Part shown: one piece after another, positions 45,661-54,454 of the stretch
Layout: every line of letters starts with the position of its first letter
How positions within the stretch are numbered: position 1 is the stretch's first letter
NCBI GenBank assembly: GCA_035502185.1
Contig: DATJUT010000101.1
Coordinates: 88,300 to 152,299, forward strand
DNA length: 64,000 bases
DNA from: Gemmatimonadales bacterium
GTDB taxonomy: Bacteria; Gemmatimonadota; Gemmatimonadetes; Gemmatimonadales; JACORV01
Reading direction: 5' to 3'
Made by a program: the position numbers and the translations under genes
Notes under the pieces: generated by a model
What the model was told of the DNA's origin: nothing
The model's input: the letters and a program-made list of their open reading frames with translations, nothing else
The model's database searches: none

Positions 45661-47031
45661 ATGACGCAGCTCGGGAGGTCCACGGCCGCGCTGGCGGCCT
45701 TGATGGCGCTGACGTCCGCCGCCCTCGCGCGTCCGGTGCGGGCGCAGGCGCCCTCGGCGCGGCTCGCGCCGGACACGTCGTGGGTGACGCGCTCCGCGCT
45801 GTACGAGGTGAACGTCCGCGACTTCTCGGCCGCCGGCGACCTGCGCGGCGTCACCGCCGGCCTCAAGCGCATCGAGGCTACGGGCGCCGACGTGATCTGG
45901 CTGATGCCGATCTTCCCGGTCGGCGTGCTGAACGCGAAGGGCCCGCTGGGATCACCCTACGCGGTGCGCGACTTCGATGCGATCAACCCCGCCTTCGGCA
46001 CCGCTGCCGACCTGCGGGCTCTGGTGCGGGCGGCACACGCGCGGCGGATGAAGGTCATCCTGGACTGGGTGCCGGACCACACCTCGTGGGACAACGGGTG
46101 GATCCGGGAGCATCCCGAGTACTACGTCCACGACGACAGCGGCCGGATCGTGGTGCCGCGCGACCTTCAGGGCCACCCGACGGACTGGACCGACGTCGCG
46201 CAGCTCGACTACCGGAACGCGGGGCTGCGCACCGCGATGATCGCCAGCCTGCGTCGCTGGCTGGTGGACTTCGATCTCGACGGCTACCGCATGGACGTGG
46301 CCCACTTCATCCCGCCGGACTTCTGGGCGGAGTGCGACACGGCGCTGCGCGCGGCGGTACGACGGCCGATCATGCTCCTCGCCGAGGCAGGCGAGCTGGC
46401 GGTGCACCGCGTCGGCTTCGACCTCAGCTACGGGTGGGACGGGTACGCACGCCTGAAGGCGGTGTGGAAGGGCGCCCCGGTGGACTCGTTCGTCCTCGGC
46501 GTGCTGGCGGACCAGCAGGCGATGCCGCGGGGCGGCATGCGGATGCGGTTCACCACCAACCACGACGAGACCGCGTGGGACAATCCGCCGGTGACGCTGT
46601 TCGGCGGCCCGGCGGGGGCCCGAGCCGCGTTCGTGGCCATGGCGCTGATGCCGGGCCGGCCGCTGCTGTACGACGGGCAGGAGGTGGAGAGCCCGGAGAA
46701 GCTCGGCCTGTTCGAGCGGGAGGCGATCAACTGGAGCCAGCCCGACTCCGCGCAGGCGCTGGGCTTGTACGCCCACGTGATCTACCTGGCCCGCACCGAC
46801 CCGGCGTTCCTGCGAGGCGACCTGCGGCGGGTCGTGACCAGCGATTCCACCGACGTCATCGCGTACCGCCGGGGTGCGGCCGTGGTGCTCGTCAACGCGC
46901 GCCGCAACGCCACGCGCTTCACGGTGACGGGCTTTGCCGTCGACGGCGCGCGAGATGTGCTGACCAACCACGTCGAGCGGGGCGACACGCTGGCCCTGCC
47001 GGCGTACGGTGCGGTCGTGCTGGAGCGCTGA
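45661..47031 (+). CDS. Secreted alpha-amylase family enzyme (GH13)
   Basis: A 456-residue GH13 enzyme with a signal peptide (MTQLGRSTAALAALMALTSAALARPVRAQ). YEVNVRDFSAAGDLRGVTAGLKRIEATGADVIWLMPIFP starts the barrel. Catalytic residues are Asp212 in DGYRMDVAH, Glu242 in LLAEAGE and Asp302 in TTNHDE. It is short, with only the small C-terminal beta domain and no carbohydrate-binding module. The AEAGE version of the acid region resembles enzymes of the GH13 groups with alpha-glucosidase or maltogenic specificity, but specificity cannot be fixed. The ATG at 45661 has AGGAGAG upstream. The convergent neighbour is a small lipoprotein at the end of the starch operon. Confidence 0.9.
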   Translation: MTQLGRSTAALAALMALTSAALARPVRAQAPSARLAPDTSWVTRSALYEVNVRDFSAAGDLRGVTAGLKRIEATGADVIWLMPIFPVGVLNAKGPLGSPYAVRDFDAINPAFGTAADLRALVRAAHARRMKVILDWVPDHTSWDNGWIREHPEYYVHDDSGRIVVPRDLQGHPTDWTDVAQLDYRNAGLRTAMIASLRRWLVDFDLDGYRMDVAHFIPPDFWAECDTALRAAVRRPIMLLAEAGELAVHRVGFDLSYGWDGYARLKAVWKGAPVDSFVLGVLADQQAMPRGGMRMRFTTNHDETAWDNPPVTLFGGPAGARAAFVAMALMPGRPLLYDGQEVESPEKLGLFEREAINWSQPDSAQALGLYAHVIYLARTDPAFLRGDLRRVVTSDSTDVIAYRRGAAVVLVNARRNATRFTVTGFAVDGARDVLTNHVERGDTLALPAYGAVVLER

Positions 47032-47072
47032 GCCGGGCGTGCGGCGTCCTGCACCGCCCGGGCGCCTCGCCG

Positions 47073-47092
47073 CGCGCCCCTGGGCGGGCGCG
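47073..47092. terminator. Bidirectional terminator-like hairpin
   Basis: CGCGCCC pairs with GGGCGCG over a six-base loop in the 75-base gap between two convergent genes. Neither side has a T tract. Confidence 0.4.
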
Positions 47093-47106
47093 GGGACTGC
47101 CTGCCT

Positions 47107-47646
47107 CTAGAAGGACGCCGTGAGAATGACGACGCCGGTGGCGCCCGAGGCCGCCACGGCCGGCAGTGTCGCGTTCAGCGTGCCATCGGCGGAGTAGCCC
47201 TTGCCACCCGCCTCCGGCAGGTTATACGTGACCGACGTGAACGTCACGCTGTAGCTCCCGGCCGCGGCGGTGCCCCCGCCGATCGAGGCTCTCCAGGTCT
47301 GGTTGGAAGCGGTGGTGACGAAGATGTCCGCTTGCGCCCCGGCGTCGGTGCCGGCGTAGGTGCTGTCCGTGGGCTCGCCGAGCCACACGATGGCCAGCCC
47401 CATGGCCGGCGTCGTCCCGGACGCCCGGATACCGAACGTGAAGCCACCGGTGTCGTCGGTGTTCGACCACGTCGTCGTGGCGGGCCGGCAGTCGAACGTC
47501 CCGCTGACCGCGCCGGACAGCGTCACCGTGCACGAGCTGCTGACGCCGGGCTGTACTCCGGTCGTGGTCTTGTTGCAGCCCAGCGCGCCGACCACCGCCA
47601 CCAGCGCGCCGACCACCGCCACCAGCACAACGTCCCGTACTCTCAT
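47107..47646 (-). CDS. Small lipoprotein, unknown function
   Basis: A 179-residue predicted lipoprotein with lipobox GALGC (Cys24) and a Thr/Ser/Gly-rich beta-type mature part (SCTVTLSGAVSGTFDC, TWSNTDDTGGFTFGI, TWRASIGGG). A possible disulphide pairs the two cysteines near residues 36 and 50. No known domain was recognised. The signal peptide contains a duplicated seven-residue block VAVVGAL encoded by an exact 21-base tandem repeat. The ATG at 47646 has AAGGGAG upstream. It is 119 bases after the esterase on the same strand and could be the last gene of the starch operon; a surface-binding role is only a guess. Confidence 0.65.
   Translation of the reverse strand: MRVRDVVLVAVVGALVAVVGALGCNKTTTGVQPGVSSSCTVTLSGAVSGTFDCRPATTTWSNTDDTGGFTFGIRASGTTPAMGLAIVWLGEPTDSTYAGTDAGAQADIFVTTASNQTWRASIGGGTAAAGSYSVTFTSVTYNLPEAGGKGYSADGTLNATLPAVAASGATGVVILTASF
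47581..47622. repeat. 21-bp tandem repeat, two perfect copies, in a signal-peptide coding region
   Basis: Units 47581-47601 and 47602-47622 are identical and a few bases of a third copy follow. On the minus strand they encode VAVVGAL twice in the hydrophobic core of a lipoprotein signal peptide. Confidence 0.85.
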
Positions 47647-47765
47647 GAGGCTCCCTTCGGGCCGCGCTCGGCGGCGTTCCTGCAGGTTGCACGGGCTGGA
47701 GCGGAGCCGCAAGGCCCGCCGCGGCCCCGCCGCCGGCCCGCGGTGTCGCGCGCCCGCACGGCCGT

Positions 47766-49403
47766 TCAGCGCCCGCGACTGCCGGTGTAGAACCGATCCA
47801 GAAAACGGTACGCGTCCTCGTGCGGCGCAGGCCCCACGCGCGGACGGGCGTCGAGCACCATGATCTGCGTGCTGTCACCCGCCTCGGCAGCGGGCCAGCG
47901 GGGCAGCCCGGCGCCGCTGGGGTGCCCTGTCTTCACGAAGCTGGCGAAGTAGCTCTCCATCGCCGCCGAAACGCTGTCGTCCTCCGCCGTCCAGAGGTAC
48001 ACCTTGTTGGTGGGGAGGTTGCCGAGGGCATACTCGATCTCGGCGGAATGGACCGCGCCGGGACGAGCAGGGTTGGGTCCGGGCACCACCGGCGCCGGCC
48101 GCGGATGGACATAGAGGTAGCGGTACACCGGCTGCCCGGCGCGGCGCTGCAGCTCGGCCCACTTCCACGTGCTGTAGGCGGTGAAGGTGGCGCCCGCCAG
48201 CAGGGTGCCGGACTCCATGACTTGCTCCGGCGTGGCGCCGGGGAGGATCAGCATCGCCTCGCCGGCCTGGGCACCGAAGAGCCTCTCCAGAGCTGCGGCG
48301 TAGTTCCGCGGGGTGGAATCCGCTCCCGCGAGCTGCGCACGCCAGTCCGCCTCCACGGAGTTCCATCCCACCAGGAGGGGCACGCGCGATTGCGCGCCCG
48401 CGGCGAAGATCTCGGCCGGGCTCGCCGGGAGGAACCAGCCGTCTACGGTCGCGGGGAACCGCGCGCTTCCGGGTCGGCCGGCGGCGGCGAGCAGGCTGTC
48501 GGCCGGGAGGGCGCGCAGCCCCGCGAGTGACGCGGCGCCGACGCCGCGAGCGAACTCCAGGCCGCGTCGCTCGGCATCGGCGAGCGGAACCGGCGCGAAC
48601 GTGGGATGGATCATCCCGCCGCTCTCGCCGATGGCGCCGGCGATGAGCCGGCGCGACAGCGGCGAGGCCATCAGCGCGCACACGGAGATGGAGCCCGCCG
48701 ATTCGCCGCCGATGGTGACGCGCGACGGATTCCCGCCGAACGCCGCGATGTTGCGCCGCACCCACTCCAGCGCCGCCACCTGGTCGAGCAGCCCGTAGTC
48801 GCCGGATGCGCGGTGGAGCGATTCGCGGGTCAGCTCGGCCAGGGACAGGAAGCCGAACACGCCCAGCCGGTAATTCGCCGTCACCACGACGACGCCGCGC
48901 CGCGCCAGGCTCTCGCCGTCGTAGCGCAGCTCGGAACCGTCGCCGGCGATGAAACCGCCGCCGTAGAAGTACACCAGCACCGGCAGCCGACGTCCCGCCG
49001 AGCGTGCCGGAGCCCACACGTTGAGGTAGAGGCAGTCCTCGCTCATGCCGCCGGAGCGGAAGACCATGTCGCTGAAGACGGGGAGCTGCATGCAGCGCGG
49101 GCCGAAACGGGTGGCGTCGCGCACGCCCTTCCACGGCGCGGCCGGCCGGGGCGCTCTCCACCGCAGCTCCCCCACGGGCGGCGCCGCGTAGGGGAGCCCC
49201 ACGAATACGCGCACGCCGCTCGTGGCCGCCGTGCCCCGGAGCAGGCCGCCTGCGATCCGGACCGGCTCGGTTCGACCCGCGCCGGCCGGGATCTGCGCGG
49301 GCAGATAGCGCGGCCCGGCCGTGGTGTCCTGTCCGCGAAGTGCGGCGGGCGTCGCCAGCAGGCACCCCAGGGCCAGGAACGTGGCGCAGCGTCTGGCGCG
49401 CGT
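47766..49403 (-). CDS. Type-B carboxylesterase, exported, with non-standard start
   Basis: An alpha/beta-hydrolase of the carboxylesterase/para-nitrobenzyl esterase family. FVGLPYAAPPVGELRWRAP, SEDCLYLNVWAP and the oxyanion region YFYGGGF precede the nucleophile Ser235 in GGESAGS (numbered from 49403); Glu in WNSVEADW and His in GAVHSAEIEYALG complete the triad. The coding frame runs through a clear signal peptide (RARRCATFLALGCLLATPAAL) beginning near 49400, but no in-frame ATG, GTG or TTG lies between the upstream stop at 49410-49412 and the GTG at 49214, which is inside the conserved fold. The codon in the right place is ACG at 49403, with an AGGT upstream. It is 27 bases after an amylase gene. 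It may remove ester groups from a glucan. Confidence 0.85.
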   Translation of the reverse strand, partial: TRARRCATFLALGCLLATPAALRGQDTTAGPRYLPAQIPAGAGRTEPVRIAGGLLRGTAATSGVRVFVGLPYAAPPVGELRWRAPRPAAPWKGVRDATRFGPRCMQLPVFSDMVFRSGGMSEDCLYLNVWAPARSAGRRLPVLVYFYGGGFIAGDGSELRYDGESLARRGVVVVTANYRLGVFGFLSLAELTRESLHRASGDYGLLDQVAALEWVRRNIAAFGGNPSRVTIGGESAGSISVCALMASPLSRRLIAGAIGESGGMIHPTFAPVPLADAERRGLEFARGVGAASLAGLRALPADSLLAAAGRPGSARFPATVDGWFLPASPAEIFAAGAQSRVPLLVGWNSVEADWRAQLAGADSTPRNYAAALERLFGAQAGEAMLILPGATPEQVMESGTLLAGATFTAYSTWKWAELQRRAGQPVYRYLYVHPRPAPVVPGPNPARPGAVHSAEIEYALGNLPTNKVYLWTAEDDSVSAAMESYFASFVKTGHPSGAGLPRWPAAEAGDSTQIMVLDARPRVGPAPHEDAYRFLDRFYTGSRGR

Positions 49404-49430
49404 GGCGGTCTACCTGTTTCCGGGGGCCCG

Positions 49431-51125
49431 CTACCGGCGGGCGAGATCGAGGACGAGGCTGCCGCCGGCGGCGATGGTCGCGGCCGGAACGTACGCCGCG
49501 ATGCGTCCGTCGGCGCCCACCACGAGCGGCGCCCCGTCAGGACCGCCGAGCAGGCTCCGGGGCGAGTAGCGCCCGGGCGGCAGGGTGCGCTCGCCGGCGC
49601 TGATGGCGACGAGCGAGGCCGGGGTCGCGCCGAGGTTCGCGATCACCAGCACCGCGTGGCTGCCCTCGCGGCGCAGGTAGGCGGCCACCTGGGGGCTGGC
49701 GGCGGCAAGGGGCACCAGCCTCCCGGCCGCGAGCGCCTCGTTCGCGCGGCGCAGGTGAATCAGCCGGCGGTACAGGTTGAGCAGCGAGCCGGGGTCGGCG
49801 TTCTCCACCGCGACGCTCGCGGTCAGGGAATCCGGCTGCGGGCTCTCCCATGGGTTCCCGGTGGTGAACCCCACGCCGCGGACCGGGCTCCACTGCATCG
49901 GCGTCCGCAGCCGCGGGTCGGGCTTGTCGCCCGTCATCCCGATCTCCTCGCCGTAGTACACGAACGGCAGGCCCGGCAGCGTCAACAGCAGCGTCGCCGC
50001 CAGCTTCGCGCGAGCCACGTCGCCGCCCAGCGCCGTCATGGTGCGCGTCCCGTCGTGGTTGCTGAGGAACGGCGACCAGCGGTCCTCGGGCAGCGTGTCC
50101 TGGAGCCGAAGGTACCCGGCGAGCAGGCCGCCCGCGGTGCCGCGGCGCACCGCCGCGAGGAGCGAGTCCGCGATCTCGAAGGTGAAGTACGACGAGAGCT
50201 GGTCCGGGTAGTACGGCAGTTGGGCGCCGATGTTGCCCCACGCCTCGCCCACGGTCCACGCACCGGGCTTCACGCTGTCGACGTGTGCGGCCCACTCGTG
50301 CAGGAACCGGTGCGTGCCCGGGCAGCCGATCAGGCAGGCGCCTTCCTCCACGAGGTAGGGCACCGCGTCGAGGCGGAAGCCGTCCACCCCCATGTCCCGC
50401 AGCCAGAAGGTGGCGATCCTCTTCGCCTCCGCTCGCACGGCGGGCGTGTCGTAGTCGAGGTCGGGCATGACGCTCGAGAACACGCCCCAGTAGTACTCGT
50501 CCCGCACGGGGGACTTGTGCCAGGCCGCCTCACCCCACGGGCCCGTGCCCAGCGGCGTCGGCGAGAAGCGGTACCAGCGGCGGTAGGGCGACGCGGGGTC
50601 GTTGAGCGCGGCCTGGAACCACGGGTTCCGGTCCGAGGTGTGATTCAGCACCATGTCCACCAGCACCCGGATGCCGCGGCGGTGGGCCGCCGCCACCAGG
50701 CGGGTGAAGTCCGCGTTGGTCCCGTAGTCGGGCTCGACCCGATAGTAGTCGCTCACGTCGTACCCGTGGTAGCTGGGCGACGCGGCCACCGGCATCAGCC
50801 AGATGCAGTCGGCGCCGAGGTCGGTCTTCGAGGCGGGGTTCCCGTCGTTGATGTAGTCGAGCTTCTGGATCAGGCCCGCGAGGTCGCCGATCCCGTCCCC
50901 GTTGCTGTCGTAGAACGAGCGGACGAACACCTCGTAGCAGACGGTGCCCGCCGGAAGCCGGACCCGCGTCGGAGGCTCCGTGCGTGCCGCCCGCCCGGCG
51001 CCCGGCGCCGACGCGGAGGCGACCGCGCCGCGCATCCGGGCGGGCCCCGGGCCCTGGGCCGCCGCCGTGACGGTGGCGCCGAGGGCGAGCGCGGCGCACA
51101 GCGTGACCGGCGCCGCGCGCTTCAT
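49431..51125 (-). CDS. Secreted alpha-amylase (GH13)
   Basis: A 564-residue GH13 enzyme with a signal peptide (MKRAAPVTLCAALALGATVTAAAQ). YEVFVRSFYDSNGDGIGDLAGLIQKLDYI places it near the GH13 oligo-1,6/alpha-glucosidase-like and maltogenic enzymes. Catalytic residues are Asp253 in DGFRLDAVPY, Glu294 in TVGEAWG and Asp358 in SNHDGTRT; an additional calcium-type motif NDGNPASKTDLGADCIWLMP follows the common form. It probably acts on maltodextrins in the periplasm. The ATG at 51125 begins two bases after the stop of the preceding amylase gene, so translation is probably coupled. The next gene, the esterase, follows after 27 bases. Confidence 0.92.
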   Translation of the reverse strand: MKRAAPVTLCAALALGATVTAAAQGPGPARMRGAVASASAPGAGRAARTEPPTRVRLPAGTVCYEVFVRSFYDSNGDGIGDLAGLIQKLDYINDGNPASKTDLGADCIWLMPVAASPSYHGYDVSDYYRVEPDYGTNADFTRLVAAAHRRGIRVLVDMVLNHTSDRNPWFQAALNDPASPYRRWYRFSPTPLGTGPWGEAAWHKSPVRDEYYWGVFSSVMPDLDYDTPAVRAEAKRIATFWLRDMGVDGFRLDAVPYLVEEGACLIGCPGTHRFLHEWAAHVDSVKPGAWTVGEAWGNIGAQLPYYPDQLSSYFTFEIADSLLAAVRRGTAGGLLAGYLRLQDTLPEDRWSPFLSNHDGTRTMTALGGDVARAKLAATLLLTLPGLPFVYYGEEIGMTGDKPDPRLRTPMQWSPVRGVGFTTGNPWESPQPDSLTASVAVENADPGSLLNLYRRLIHLRRANEALAAGRLVPLAAASPQVAAYLRREGSHAVLVIANLGATPASLVAISAGERTLPPGRYSPRSLLGGPDGAPLVVGADGRIAAYVPAATIAAGGSLVLDLARR

Positions 51126-51127
51126 CG

Positions 51128-52717
51128 TCACGGCGTTCGGTTGGCGGCGTCTATCGCGACGGCGGAGACGGGTGGCAGGCGCACCTGGACGGTGCCGGTC
51201 GAGTCCACGACCACGGAAGTGCCGGCGCACGCCCCGCCCACCAGCCCCCCGGTCAGGAGGTCGCAGTAGGTCCCGGGCGTCATTCCCGTCGCGACCGGCG
51301 CGGCCACGGCGGTGTCCTCCCGGCTGATGGCCACGAACCCCTTGTTGCCCCGCGAGAAGGCGATCGCGTTCGCGCCGTCATCCCACCAGTGGTTCTGGTC
51401 GGTGCCCGCGACGAGCTTGCGGAAGGCGACCATGCGCAGGATGTACGGGTCGCGGTGCTCGCACACGAACTGGTCGTCGGCGGCCGTCTCGAGGCTCGCG
51501 GCGCAGGACACCGGCAGTGTCCAGCCGTTCCCGTCCGACCGCGGGCCCATCGAGTTTTCCGCGGGGCGGTTGAACGCGTAGGCCGACAGGATGGACGGGT
51601 AGCCGTAGGGCTGCGCGAGCATCCACACGTTCGCGACGCGGAACACGTTCCCGTCGCGGTAGCCGATGGTCCCGGCGGTGTGCTGGGTGTCGTGGTTCTC
51701 GAGGAACACGACGGCCTTGTCCGACGGCATCAGGCCCCACGCCGAGGGCGAGAACTGGGCGCCGGGCGGCCCGTTCGGGTTGAGCTGCGCGATGAACTGC
51801 CCGCCGTTCTCGAGGAACTTGTCCTGGACGCCGCTGAAGGTGAACTCCGTGATGTCCGCTGCGCCGCCGGAGCTGTACGCCTCACCGTAGTAGTCGCTCG
51901 GATGCAGCGCCTCGCCCGCCCCGCTGCTCACCTCGAGGAAGTAATACGGGATCGGGCGGCCCTCCGCCGTCAGCGTCGAGTCCACGATCCGGAAGATGCT
52001 GTCGAGCGAGACCTGCTGAATGTGCTTCGCCGCGTCGATGCGGAAGCCCGCCACGCCCACTCGCGCCAGCTTGATCAGGTAGCCGGCGATCGTGTCCCGG
52101 ACCGACGGCAGCTCCGTGTTGAGGTCCGGCAGGCTGAGCAGCTCGCAATCCTGCACGTTCGCGGCGTTGCTGTAGTCGGTGACCGTGCAGGCCGGGTGGA
52201 AATCTGCCGGAGAATACAGCCCCGGATAGTCGTACTTGGTGTAGGCGCTGCCGTTGCTGCCGGTGCCGGGACTGGGGGAGTTCGTCATGTGGTTGATGAC
52301 GGCGTCCACGTAGATGCCGACGCCCACGGCCCGGCAACGGCTCACCATGTCCACGAACTGGGCGCTGTCGCCCGAGCGGCTGCGCGCGATGTTGTAGCGC
52401 ACCGGTTGGTAGCGCTCGCTCCAGTCGTGGCTGGGCGTGATGCTGTGTTCCTCGGGAGGCGAGACCTGCACCGCGGTGAATCCGGCCGGCCCGAGCACCT
52501 GCTCGCACTCGGTGGCGATGTCGGGCCACGGCCACTCGAACAGGTGGACGAACACGTCGCCCGCCGCCATGTGGCCGCTGGGGCGGTAGGTCGCCGGCAG
52601 CGTCGGCCGGCTCGGCGGTACCCCGGTGCCCGACGGCGGCGAGGTGGACGCCTCGTGGCAGGCCCAGGCGAGCAGCGCGAGTAACCCCGTTCCGGTGATG
52701 CGGAATGTGCGTATCAC
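51128..52717 (-). CDS. Lipoprotein alpha-amylase of animal/Streptomyces type (GH13)
   Basis: A 529-residue alpha-amylase with lipobox LAWAC (Cys20), starting at GTG 52717, which has GGAG eight bases upstream (a TTG at 52741 is less likely). VQVSPPEEH, DAVINHM, GFRIDAAKH with nucleophile Asp228, LEVSSG with acid/base Glu262 and ENHDTQH with Asp343 place it with pancreatic-like and Streptomyces amylases. Two of three chloride ligands are kept (the Arg before Asp228 and the Asn of ENHD), but the position of the third basic residue is Ser in the GYPSILSAY loop, so it is probably chloride-independent. It likely cleaves starch outside the cell as the first amylase of the Sus-like operon. Confidence 0.92.
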   Translation of the reverse strand: MIRTFRITGTGLLALLAWACHEASTSPPSGTGVPPSRPTLPATYRPSGHMAAGDVFVHLFEWPWPDIATECEQVLGPAGFTAVQVSPPEEHSITPSHDWSERYQPVRYNIARSRSGDSAQFVDMVSRCRAVGVGIYVDAVINHMTNSPSPGTGSNGSAYTKYDYPGLYSPADFHPACTVTDYSNAANVQDCELLSLPDLNTELPSVRDTIAGYLIKLARVGVAGFRIDAAKHIQQVSLDSIFRIVDSTLTAEGRPIPYYFLEVSSGAGEALHPSDYYGEAYSSGGAADITEFTFSGVQDKFLENGGQFIAQLNPNGPPGAQFSPSAWGLMPSDKAVVFLENHDTQHTAGTIGYRDGNVFRVANVWMLAQPYGYPSILSAYAFNRPAENSMGPRSDGNGWTLPVSCAASLETAADDQFVCEHRDPYILRMVAFRKLVAGTDQNHWWDDGANAIAFSRGNKGFVAISREDTAVAAPVATGMTPGTYCDLLTGGLVGGACAGTSVVVDSTGTVQVRLPPVSAVAIDAANRTP

Positions 52718-52745
52718 TGATCGGCTCCGACGGCTCACCAACGAC

Positions 52746-52779
52746 CCGCAGCTCCGTCGCCGAGGCGACGGAGCTGCGG
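52746..52779 (-). terminator. Perfect 16-bp intercistronic hairpin between susD and the amylases
   Basis: Arms 52746-52761 and 52764-52779 are perfect inverted copies around a 2-base centre. It lies after the susD stop, about 30 bases before the amylase start. No T tract follows on the minus strand (the next bases read GGGTCGTTGG). It may end some transcripts or protect the 3' end of a processed susCD mRNA. Confidence 0.6.
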
Positions 52780-52810
52780 AAGAAGGCGTTCGGTTACTGC
52801 CGCTCCAGGC

Positions 52811-54412
52811 TCAGTAGCCGGTGCAGAGGTTCTGCTTCAGGTACGGGTTGGCCGCGAGCTCGTTGGTCGGGAACGGATACAGATCACGGCATGCGTCCGT
52901 CGCCTCCCCGGCCACGACGCCGCCCTTCCACGCCCACAGGTAGGTGCCGCCGGTGAACAACCCGTAGCGGACGAGGTCCGTCCGGCGGTGGGCTTCCCAC
53001 AGCAACTCCCGCCCGCGCTCCGCCAGAACGAAGGGCAGCGTGAGCTGAGCCTTGGTGATGTTGCCGCTCGCGCCTCCGTAGGCCCGGGCGCGGAGCAGGT
53101 TCACGTAGGTGAGGGCGGTCGCCGAATCGGCGGTCGAGCCGCCACGCAACGCCGCCTCGGCGAAGATCAGGTACGCCTCGGCGAGCCGCCACACCGGGAA
53201 GTCGGTGTCCGCGAACGCCGGGTTCTGCGGCGCCCCGCCAGTCGACGTCATGTTCGTGTACTTGGGCGCCAGATAGCCCTGGCCGAACTGGCTGAGGTCG
53301 GCTATCCCGAGCGACTGGCCGCTGGTGAAGAAGAACCCGCTGCGCAAGTCACCGACCGGGTGGTCGGCCGTCGTGTCGAACAAGCTGTCGCCCTGCGGCT
53401 TCAGGCGGATGCCATACCAGCAGCCGTCGATGCCGATCGCCGTGTTCGACAACGAGTTCCCGCATGCGGCATGCTCCAGGAACGTCACCCCGCCGTACGA
53501 CTGCTCTTTCAGGCCGTCCTGGGGGATCTGGAAGATGATCTCGGGCGACGTGTTGTTGTCGGCGGTGAAGTTCAGCCGGAAATTCGAGGCCAGGCTGAAT
53601 GCGCCCGAGTTGATCACGGCCTGCGCCGCGCTCATGGCGCCGCCCCAGTTCGGCGCCCCGGTGAAGACGCCGGCGTTCAGGTACAGCTCGGCGAGCAGCA
53701 TCTCCGCGGCCTGGTCGGTCGCGCGGCCGTAGGAGCTGCTCAGCCCTGCCTTCGGCAGGCTGCTCTGGATGGCCGTCAGCTCGCTCACGGCGAAGCTGTA
53801 CACGTCCGACCGCGTGCTCTGCGGCGGAGGCGTCGTGCCGATCGCGGTCACGAGCGGAACGTTGCCGAAGAAATCGATCGCGTGGAAGTAGGCCAGCGCG
53901 CGGAGGAACCGGGCCTCGGCGCGGTACGTCTGGATCGAGTCGTGGATCGCCGCGCTGACGCCGCCGTTCGTCGCAATCTGGGCGTCGGTCGTCAGCCGCA
54001 GGAAGTCGTTCGCCAGCACGATTTCGTAGTAGATGCGCGAATACATCGTGGTGATGAACCCGTTGGACGCATCCCACGTCTGCATGTTCATCGGCTGAAG
54101 GCCCTGGTCACCCCAGGCGATGGCCGCCTCGTCCGTCGGCAGCTCCTCCAGCTCCCAGTACAGCCGCAGATACTGCGAGAAACCTTCGTCGAGGCCCGCG
54201 AGATCGGGATTGCCGGCGGGGCCCTGCTGCCCGCTGAGGGCGAGCCCGGCGTACACCTTCGCCAGCAGCTGCTGGTACGCGTTCTGGTTCGCGAAGACGA
54301 CGCCCTCCGCGGTCGTGCTCTTCGGCTTCACCGTCGGGTCGGTGCAGCCCGCCGCTCCCAGGATCAGGAGCGCGGCACCGGCGGCGGACGCCGTGAGGAT
54401 TCTGAGGTTCAT
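52811..54412 (-). CDS. susD: SusD/RagB-family glycan-binding lipoprotein
   Basis: A 533-residue lipoprotein (lipobox AAGC, Cys23) with the four TPR-like helices and extended loop region of the SusD family. Recognised features are YQQLLAKVYAGLAL, GFSQYLRLYWELEELPTDEAAIAW, MYSRIYYEIVLANDFLR, RAEARFLRALAYFHAIDFFGNVPL and the C-terminal FPTNELAANPYLKQN, which is close to the family's conserved ending. It would sit on SusC as a lid and bind glucan at the cell surface. The ATG at 54412 has AAGGGACGG upstream. It follows the susC homologue by 42 bases and is the pair that defines a Sus-type importer. Confidence 0.92.
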   Translation of the reverse strand: MNLRILTASAAGAALLILGAAGCTDPTVKPKSTTAEGVVFANQNAYQQLLAKVYAGLALSGQQGPAGNPDLAGLDEGFSQYLRLYWELEELPTDEAAIAWGDQGLQPMNMQTWDASNGFITTMYSRIYYEIVLANDFLRLTTDAQIATNGGVSAAIHDSIQTYRAEARFLRALAYFHAIDFFGNVPLVTAIGTTPPPQSTRSDVYSFAVSELTAIQSSLPKAGLSSSYGRATDQAAEMLLAELYLNAGVFTGAPNWGGAMSAAQAVINSGAFSLASNFRLNFTADNNTSPEIIFQIPQDGLKEQSYGGVTFLEHAACGNSLSNTAIGIDGCWYGIRLKPQGDSLFDTTADHPVGDLRSGFFFTSGQSLGIADLSQFGQGYLAPKYTNMTSTGGAPQNPAFADTDFPVWRLAEAYLIFAEAALRGGSTADSATALTYVNLLRARAYGGASGNITKAQLTLPFVLAERGRELLWEAHRRTDLVRYGLFTGGTYLWAWKGGVVAGEATDACRDLYPFPTNELAANPYLKQNLCTGY

Positions 54413-54454
54413 ATGTCCGTCCCTTCGTGAATGATCGGATTCATGGCCGCGTCC

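Noticed and set aside
49214-49216. GTG at 49214 as the start of the carboxylesterase.
   Set aside because: It lies in the conserved N-terminal part (FVGLPYAAPP) and would remove the signal peptide that is clearly encoded in frame upstream.
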